From: Spirochaetia bacterium
GTDB lineage: Bacteria > Spirochaetota > Spirochaetia > Treponematales > Breznakiellaceae
DNA: 26,496 nucleotides
Direction of reading: 5' to 3'
Assembly (NCBI GenBank): GCA_025997715.1
Contig: BNUY01000025.1
Span: 1-26,496, forward strand
In this document: positions 22,601-26,496 of the stretch, in pieces
Layout of the letters: the number at the start of each line of letters is the position of its first letter
Numbering within the stretch: position 1 is the stretch's first letter
The notes under the pieces: model-generated
Database searches by the model: none
What the model saw: only the letters and a program-made list of their open reading frames with translations
What the model was told of the DNA's origin: nothing
Position numbers and translations under genes: made by a program

Positions 22601-22922
22601 TTTTGCTGCCTTCAAATATGCCTTCGCCATAGTCGAGATCACGGATTATTTTGTTTGCTTTTTCCTGGTCTCCCATCATGGTTCCCAGGGCAACGCGGTA
22701 GCGTTCTGTCTCAGCGGTAGCGCCGATAACGCTGTCTTTGATAAACGAGAAGGAGGCGCCGAGCACTGCCCCAGCGGCTTTACCGATCAGATTTGCTTTG
22801 AGGATAGCGGCGGTCAGGGACTGTTGCTTGCCCTTGGTCTCTTCGATGCCCTTGTTGTATTCTTTCTGGCCGGAACTATCGACCTTAAACCCCAAGAGCG
22901 TAATCAATTCGCGAACTATCAC
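19683..22922 (-). CDS. Tail tape measure protein, 1079 aa
   Basis: The longest gene of the window. Its length should set tail length; at about 1.5 angstrom per residue the upper limit is near 160 nm, as a rough estimate. Residues 1-25 are the conserved head (LITLLGFKVDSSGQKEY). Residues 60-250 match the tape-measure core region (AALGTMMGD-like start; GLQSMVTFGMQAEEAGDILT). Several hydrophobic segments at about 335-460 could cross membranes during DNA ejection. From about 560 to 870 there is a run of 11-residue repeats with Trp and Phe at fixed positions (for example GIWNVVRTIFESIWNTIK and LWEGIVSVAKTVWTSLQEWF), typical of tape measures. Start is GTG 22922, with GGGGAG 7 nt upstream and a GTGA overlap with the chaperone extension. 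Confidence 0.95.
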   Translation of the reverse strand: MIVRELITLLGFKVDSSGQKEYNKGIEETKGKQQSLTAAILKANLIGKAAGAVLGASFSFIKDSVIGATAETERYRVALGTMMGDQEKANKIIRDLDYGEGIFEGSKISDFYGTAAAIGGLQSMVTFGMQAEEAGDILTRLGDIAQGDGEAFSSMSQAMGKVFVAGKADSNALGIFARSGFDVIGEVAKATGKSREEIQKTGASYAQTKAALDALTSAGGKYEGMLAKQSNTLGGILKQFASLKAATAEAIGFGVTEELKGLLKFFLAAGKAGQEQFANVFIRAITEVINFIWDIIVAVQDLENKIEDAGNIFEPFINFAKALYNSFQTALQGIFPFVAQLALLLMAVGGTIAQFLTPIIENLGPLFRSVFQFLAEAVSGAIPVVEMLGGPLSVIGTFLGVIIKGLSGMIDFLKPIAPLIGAIATVIGIWTAAQWLLNVAMMANPIGLIVAAVVAAVALIVGLIMVVVEHWDKIVGAVVNAGKAVGNFFVSAGGKIKEFASNVGEKVGNAFDAIAGKAKEVAGKAVTAFAERFPNLYALIINVIAKVKDVFWKIVETVRPVVEAVVNVFKTVFSSVVDVVRSVIAGMVSVFKAVFTGIWNVVRTIFESIWNTIKTVFDSVKAVVFSIINVFRTVFMSIWNVISGVFSTILGTIMDTFDGIIGIWRDGGGFFANLWESIKLIFTNVWKAILAIGQIVANAFMDIWESVKNVFSTILQGIANVFSSVWKGIVNTFSVYIKSIKAVFTTIVGAFAAVWAKVKAGVSKIGAAFVNLWKTCVNALKSILSGLATFFTNLWEGIVSVAKTVWTSLQEWFGIFIETIKGIWLAITEWFASLWDGIVGVAKSVWSGLTEWFTGLIDGIKAVWNGITDFFSGLWEALMQGPQAAIEYIRTAFTSLFDGIQQKLFGFIDKVKEGWDKVTGFFGNAVTGVVNFFTGGDPEIEKTAPTKVNDMILTPEGQFQTSPDDYIMAMKNPGDLIDAVLRFLGQGLGGMPEPALAGAAGQGLMDAAMFQAAAAPSNYNNTTSSYSESFQAPITVNVNAASMSPQEAEAAVKRGVVDAMKDVINSSRGNIPKPEVERY

Positions 22923-23154
22923 CTATGCGCTCCCCTGCGTTTTGCATCGGCCTTTGCTTCAGCTGCCGCCGCTTTACGGTCTGCCTCAGCCTTGTCATAT
23001 CCATCGCGGGCTGTTTCAATCGCGGAGTACATATCCAGCACCGCGCAAGCCTGCATCACATCCGTATAAGTCCAGACTTCCTGGAGTTCCTTTAATGGCA
23101 CCCCCTTGTCATGCCAGAGGCGCCATATCGGGTACAACTCATCAAGCTCCGGGC
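22919..23154 (-). CDS. C-terminal extension of the tail assembly chaperone, -1 frame (GT-type)
   Basis: This frame runs on from inside the chaperone gene without a stop, in the -1 register, and ends at a TGA overlapping the tape measure start. Its C-terminal part (SPELDELYPIWRLWHDKGVP, then LKELQEVWTYTDVMQACAVLDM) is helical, with an Ala/Lys-rich end. In phage lambda and most long-tailed phages the equivalent (T of G/GT) is made only by ribosomal frameshifting and helps load tail-tube protein around the tape measure. An independent start at TTG 23137 (GGAG 9 nt upstream) is possible but would remove the beginning of the conserved helix. The frame is open at least from 23280, so the real fusion protein would span from the chaperone start to 22919. 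Confidence 0.75.
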
Positions 23155-23712
23155 TTAGGTCTCCGACTGCTCCGATGTCTCGGGCGCGCTGTTCAATGTT
23201 TCTTCGTCCGTTGTTAAGGTGCGGGTTAGTTTTACTCTCTTCCCAATACCCCCCACCACCTTGTCGAAAAAATCCGGGTAGTTCACCTCCAACACGAACC
23301 CGATAACCGGGTACAGGGTGAACAGCTTCTGGGAAAAAATCGCCTCAAACGCCGCATCAAAATCGGTGGCAAAGGCGATGGCCCGGTTCTTCCCGTCCTG
23401 GTTCCAGTTACAAATCACGTTCATCAGGAGCCGCTTGGCAAGGGCAACCATAGTGTCCTCATCCAAATTGCTCATCAGCTTTTCGACTGCATGGGCAATG
23501 GGTGCCGCATCCAGGCTCATGTCCTGTAGGCTGTCCAGGGAAGCTGCACTTTCTGTCTTGGCAATCTTCCCCAGATTCAGACCGCCCAGTAATTCACCCA
23601 GGGCCGGCCCGAATAGCCGTACCAGCGTCGCTTTCAGGCGAAGCCCGTCAATCGCACGAAACGGCGCCACCGTGAAGGTAACGCCGTCTATCGTCTTTTT
23701 CTTTTCTGCCAT
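23155..23712 (-). CDS. Tail assembly chaperone (frame 0, G-type)
   Basis: The 185-residue protein begins MAEKKKTIDGVTFTVAPFRAIDGLRLK, matching small phage tail-assembly chaperones that have a short beta start followed by helices. AGGAGGATGG precedes the ATG. The middle contains GPALGELLGGLNLGK and a helical MNVICNWNQDGKNRAIAFATDFD segment. The last 25 residues (TRTLTTDEETLNSAPETSEQ) are polar and probably unstructured, as expected when the functional extension lies in another frame. It sits between the tube and tape measure genes, the universal place for this function. A -1 frame is open through the last 40 codons and two slippery heptamers occur there. Confidence 0.85.
   Translation of the reverse strand: MAEKKKTIDGVTFTVAPFRAIDGLRLKATLVRLFGPALGELLGGLNLGKIAKTESAASLDSLQDMSLDAAPIAHAVEKLMSNLDEDTMVALAKRLLMNVICNWNQDGKNRAIAFATDFDAAFEAIFSQKLFTLYPVIGFVLEVNYPDFFDKVVGGIGKRVKLTRTLTTDEETLNSAPETSEQSET
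23248..23272 (-). promoter_or_regulatory. Candidate -1 frameshift sites in the chaperone gene
   Basis: In frame 0 the coding strand has T-TTT-TTC at 23272-23266 and G-GGG-GGT at 23254-23248, both X-XXY-YYZ slippery heptamers. They are separated by 11 nt. The -1 frame stays open from here to 22919. T-TTT-TTC is the better known type. I could not score a downstream structure by eye. Confidence 0.65.
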
Positions 23713-23776
23713 GGTTCCATCCTCCTATAGCAAATTAACTGAAATACCCCAGGGCCATACGGCTCCGGGGAACCGA

Positions 23777-24220
23777 TTATAGTAACGTGCCGCCCTCGTT
23801 CTGGGTGGCGATCTGGCCCGTCTCAAAGCCCCAGGCCCTATCCGTGTTCTCCTTGGCAAAGCCCCAGGGAGGATCTTGCACCACCCAGGCTTGCGGCCAG
23901 AAGAACAAGGTGCCGCCGTTCAGGTCCGTAATGGACAGGGGCAGCATCCCCAGGCCGGTAAGCTTATCCAGATTCTTGCAGGTACTCAGGTGCTGATTCG
24001 ACAAGCTGGACTGCTGCAAGGTGATAGCCACCGAATGAGTATTGTTGTTGGACATACTCCGGGTGACTTCGCCATCGGCGCCCACCTTCTTTGCGAAGTA
24101 GGCCTCCGCGGCATCGACCTGGATAAAGGTGCCATCGGCATACCCGCCAATCGGGACGCCGCCGTAAGTAATGATGACCTTTTTCGGGTCGTAGGTAGTT
24201 ACAATAGGATTAGCGGGCAT
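23777..24220 (-). CDS. Tail tube protein (DUF3277 family)
   Basis: The 147-residue protein matches the DUF3277/KPP10 ORF10-like tail tube family in length and pattern: a DPKKVIITYGGVPIGGYADGTFIQV start, then VGADGEVTRSMSNNNTHSVAITLQQSS with the SxSxxNxxxxxITLxQSS signature, then a C-terminal beta part ending in WGFETGQIATQNEGGTLL. Copies stack as hexameric rings around the tape measure to form the inner channel. GAAAGGAGAG precedes the ATG. It lies directly after the sheath gene and before the chaperone, the normal order for DUF3383/DUF3277 phages. Confidence 0.88.
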   Translation of the reverse strand: MPANPIVTTYDPKKVIITYGGVPIGGYADGTFIQVDAAEAYFAKKVGADGEVTRSMSNNNTHSVAITLQQSSLSNQHLSTCKNLDKLTGLGMLPLSITDLNGGTLFFWPQAWVVQDPPWGFAKENTDRAWGFETGQIATQNEGGTLL

Positions 24221-24236
24221 TTATCTCTCCTTTCCC

Positions 24237-25661
24237 TTACAGGGTAATCGTGCCATTGACGATAGTCCTGTGGATCGCTCCGGCCAGGACGCCAGTAAAG
24301 TTCACATCGGGCAGGGTCCGCTCTCCCTTCATCAGTAACGCTACATCCGCAACTGCGGGATAGCTGATTTCGAAGGAGGCCAGTACCAACCAATTCACCG
24401 CTTCAACCAGGGCCTTGCGGAGCTGGCTGACGATGATCTGAACGCCTTCATCTGTGAAGGGGATTTTGTCCAACTGGATCATCGGGGTAAATACGTAATT
24501 CTGGATGAGCGCTTTTAACCAGTCCAGGCCATGAATCACGTCAATGTACTCCCCGCCTGCGGTTTTTCCATCGCTGGTCATGGGAACATCCGCTGTGGAC
24601 ATATACCAGGTGGCGTTCTTTGTCTCCACGTTCGTAACCTGGAACTGCTGGAGTTCATAGGTCGGAACGCTCTGGAGTTCCTTGAACTTCCACGTTGCGC
24701 TTCCGGGATGCTTGGTCAACATCTTCCCGAAGTACGCCGCTTCGGGGATGGGGTCCAGCGGATTCAGCTCAACCTCAGCATCTTCAAGCACCTGAGCATC
24801 CGGGTGATAGAATATCACAACCCGGTCAAGGTTATTGAGCTTTGCCCAGGCCGCAATGTCGCCGGTTTCCTCGTTGGCAACCAGGGGATCGCCGGAAGTC
24901 AGAATACCCAGTTTTTCGTTTGCCTGAATCCACTGCGCCACTTCCTGCTGGTCCAGCATATTTCGGACGTTCACTGAGATCGCATACCAGTCGTTGTTGG
25001 TTGCCTTAATCTTATTCAGGGCATCCGTCCAGGAAGAAGCCTCGGGGTAGGGCTCGTATTCAGAGTAAGAAGGATCTACCGCGCCGCTTACCATGTCCTT
25101 CCAGTGGACCTCGGCCTGATCTGAACCCCCGGTGATAGTAATGGCGGTAGGAATCTCGGCGCCGATGGCCCGCAAAGATCTTGAACTGGTTTTCGTCAGC
25201 TTGGTTTCGGTGAAGTCCGCATTGAACTCCTTAACAACCTGGCTGATAACCTTATCCCAGGTGTCCATGGTCCCGTCAGCGTATGTAATCTCGGCAAGCG
25301 TATCGCTTCCGGCCATGACCTTCAGGACATTGCCTGTTTCCCAGTCTCCAACCACGCTTGCCTCTACGTCGTAAATCCCCCCGGGCATTTTAAGCCCGAC
25401 GTAGATTTTCCCGATATGGGGAGACTGCGAGAACTGCTTTGATGCCGCCCGGTAGACATATCCGTCCACGGGGAAGCCCGCACCGGCAATCTCATCCAGG
25501 GAACCGAACTGCCGCACCAGGTGTGCGGGGTCGAAAATCGGATTGATGCCGACAGGGCTGAATCCGTCAACGACCAAATGTTCGCTGAAACTCTTCATAC
25601 TGGGAACTCGCGTCTGCCGCGTGATTGTGACTTTGACGATATTCTCAAGTTGATCAGCCAT
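24237..25661 (-). CDS. Contractile tail sheath protein (DUF3383 family)
   Basis: The 474-residue protein matches DUF3383, the sheath family used by these small myoviruses. The N-terminus (NIVKVTITRQTRVPSMKSFSEHLVVDG) and the block FDPAHLVRQFGSLDEIAGAG followed by FSQSPHIGKIYVGLK are characteristic. The C-terminal ~120 residues (IDVIHGLDWLKALIQNYVF, VQIIVSQLRKALVEAVNW) match the domain that packs against the tube. Its presence shows that the tail is contractile. GTAGGAGG precedes the ATG. The upstream gene's stop is 2 bp before the start, so the neck and sheath genes are co-translated. Confidence 0.9.
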   Translation of the reverse strand: MADQLENIVKVTITRQTRVPSMKSFSEHLVVDGFSPVGINPIFDPAHLVRQFGSLDEIAGAGFPVDGYVYRAASKQFSQSPHIGKIYVGLKMPGGIYDVEASVVGDWETGNVLKVMAGSDTLAEITYADGTMDTWDKVISQVVKEFNADFTETKLTKTSSRSLRAIGAEIPTAITITGGSDQAEVHWKDMVSGAVDPSYSEYEPYPEASSWTDALNKIKATNNDWYAISVNVRNMLDQQEVAQWIQANEKLGILTSGDPLVANEETGDIAAWAKLNNLDRVVIFYHPDAQVLEDAEVELNPLDPIPEAAYFGKMLTKHPGSATWKFKELQSVPTYELQQFQVTNVETKNATWYMSTADVPMTSDGKTAGGEYIDVIHGLDWLKALIQNYVFTPMIQLDKIPFTDEGVQIIVSQLRKALVEAVNWLVLASFEISYPAVADVALLMKGERTLPDVNFTGVLAGAIHRTIVNGTITL

Positions 25662-25663
25662 AC

Positions 25664-26224
25664 TTAACCTCCTACGCTACTGTTATTCTCAGCCAGAACA
25701 TATTCCGGCGTAAGCTCCACATCCTCAATCCAGCCCGGGACCGTCTCTATGACCCTGATATAAGTCAGGTCAAAGTCGAATCCACCCGCGGTCTCCCGGA
25801 CCACATCAATTTCCGAATAGGTGGGGATTGCCTCCATCACCTGCGGAATAACCAAATGCCGGCGCTTCAGCTCATCGACCCATTTGTCAATCTGAAGCTG
25901 CGCTCTCAGCGTTTCCAGAACGTCCTGGGCCGCTTCCCCAAACCCATAGCAGGTCATTGTCCTGCGAAAGGGCTGCGATGCGGTCTGGACCCCATCAGCA
26001 TCCGTATCAGCCACGCCGTCTGTAACCGGCAACTTCACCCTTGTGAAGTTCATGGTGGCGCCTTGGCCCACCGTGGGTCCGAACTTGATGCTCAGGAAGG
26101 GAGCCGGTGGCCTGGTGCCGTTCTGGTCCTCGAAGATAATCTGAAGAGCGCATCCTTCTTCTTCCAGAATGGCGGCAAACACATCATACAGATTGTCCTT
26201 CAGGTACTGCCGCTCGTTTATCAC
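25664..26224 (-). CDS. Neck / tail-completion protein (LIC_12616-like, gp12-type terminator)
   Basis: I choose GTG 26224 (MINERQYLKDNLYDVF) as start because its GTGA overlaps the stop of the preceding gene and AAGGAAGG lies 6 nt upstream; a longer frame from TTG 26263 would overlap that gene further. The 186-residue product has the family pattern: IIFEDQNGTRPPAPFLSIKFG, a strand with MTCYGFGEAAQDVLETLRAQL, the short helix KRRHLVIPQ and a C-terminal FDFDLTYIRVIETVPGWIEDV. Such proteins cap the tail and join it to the head-closure protein. It is followed directly by the sheath gene. Assignment is by resemblance to the LIC_12616/neck-terminator family. Confidence 0.8.
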   Translation of the reverse strand: MINERQYLKDNLYDVFAAILEEEGCALQIIFEDQNGTRPPAPFLSIKFGPTVGQGATMNFTRVKLPVTDGVADTDADGVQTASQPFRRTMTCYGFGEAAQDVLETLRAQLQIDKWVDELKRRHLVIPQVMEAIPTYSEIDVVRETAGGFDFDLTYIRVIETVPGWIEDVELTPEYVLAENNSSVGG

Positions 26225-26496
26225 GCCTGCCCTTCCTTCGGCCTCGTACAAATCACTTCCCAATGGGAATAAACGCCGTTATCCCAACAGGCGGCCAGGG
26301 TTACTTCGTACTCCCGGCCTTTCCAAATCACTATGTCTGCCTCAGCGCCTGAATGGGCGTCTGCGGTCGTAAACTCCATATTTATGGGCGGATAGCACTG
26401 GTACACCTCTCCGCTTCGCTTCCCTTCCGGAAGCTGTTCCAGGGCCTTGCCTCTTACCGGCTGCCAGGAACTCTTAAAGGGCTTTTCAACGATACC
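26221..26496 (-). CDS. Head-closure/connector-like protein (partial, start beyond right edge)
   Basis: The open frame runs from the window edge (first visible codons GIVEKPFKSSWQPVRGKALEQ) to a TGA at 26221, 91 codons, with no need of the internal GTG at 26406. The visible part has a VRGKALEQLPEGKRSGEVYQ stretch and WKGREYEVTLAACWDN, the pattern of small beta-barrel head-tail connector/head-closure proteins (SPP1 gp16-like) in which an Arg-Lys-rich loop meets DNA. It lies before the neck gene and ends with a GTGA overlap with it. Most of the N-terminus is missing, so the call is tentative. Confidence 0.65.
   Translation of the reverse strand, partial: GIVEKPFKSSWQPVRGKALEQLPEGKRSGEVYQCYPPINMEFTTADAHSGAEADIVIWKGREYEVTLAACWDNGVYSHWEVICTRPKEGQA

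Noticed and set aside
26225..26263. TTG start at 26263 for the neck protein
   Set aside because: GTG 26224 gives the usual GTGA overlap, a well-placed AAGGAAGG site and the family's expected N-terminus.
1..26496. CRISPR array or rRNA genes
   Set aside because: No regularly spaced direct repeats and no rRNA-like stretches were seen.

Overview
The window is the right-to-left transcribed late region of a contractile-tailed (myovirus-type) temperate phage or prophage. Nearly every gene is on the minus strand, so the biological order runs from coordinate 26496 down to 1. Base composition is near 50% GC, and the genes are tightly packed with strong GGAGG-type ribosome sites and many ATGA, GTGA or TAATG stop/start overlaps. 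Family resemblances recalled from memory (the DUF3383/DUF3277 tail pair, the formylglycine-enzyme-like DGR target, integrases of this type) suggest a spirochaete host such as a termite-gut Treponema. That host assignment is inference and needs a database search.

Right part (26496 to 11927), tail morphogenesis in assembly order: a head-closure-like protein (cut by the window edge), neck/tail-completion protein, tail sheath (DUF3383), tail tube (DUF3277), tail assembly chaperone with a probable programmed -1 frameshift extension, a 1079-residue tape measure protein, then a minimal baseplate (Dit-like protein, plug, hub, Gp138-type spike, an unusual three-repeat protein, gp25-like wedge, gpJ-like and gpI-like proteins), followed by fibre-associated proteins.

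Centre (11917 to 8673), a complete diversity-generating retroelement (DGR): a target protein with a C-type-lectin/formylglycine-generating-enzyme fold whose last codons are the variable repeat (VR), an 8-bp-stem hairpin just after the stop codon, an Avd accessory gene, a non-coding template repeat (TR), and a reverse transcriptase with a YMDD box. TR and VR are 111 bp, aligned without gaps. 13 of 17 differences fall on TR adenines (coding strand), and all eight TR asparagine codons are changed in VR. An intrinsic terminator closes the cassette.

Left-centre (8660 to 4514): a tail fibre with a 37-triplet collagen-like shaft and BNR/Asp-box repeats, then a lysis module (two small membrane proteins, a spanin-like pair of overlapping reading frames, an M15 peptidase endolysin, a small exported protein) ending at a clear terminator.

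Left end (4452 to 1): an HNH/NUMOD homing-endonuclease-like gene, the only plus-strand gene (a probable DNA-binding protein), a 42-nt 3' fragment of a tRNA-Lys(UUU) that looks like an attachment site, a tyrosine integrase with three small genes of unknown function to its left, and the first codons of an IS1182-like transposase at the window edge. The integrase and the late region sit on opposite sides of the tRNA fragment, which is the arrangement of attP or of a tandem-integration junction rather than of a simple single prophage end.
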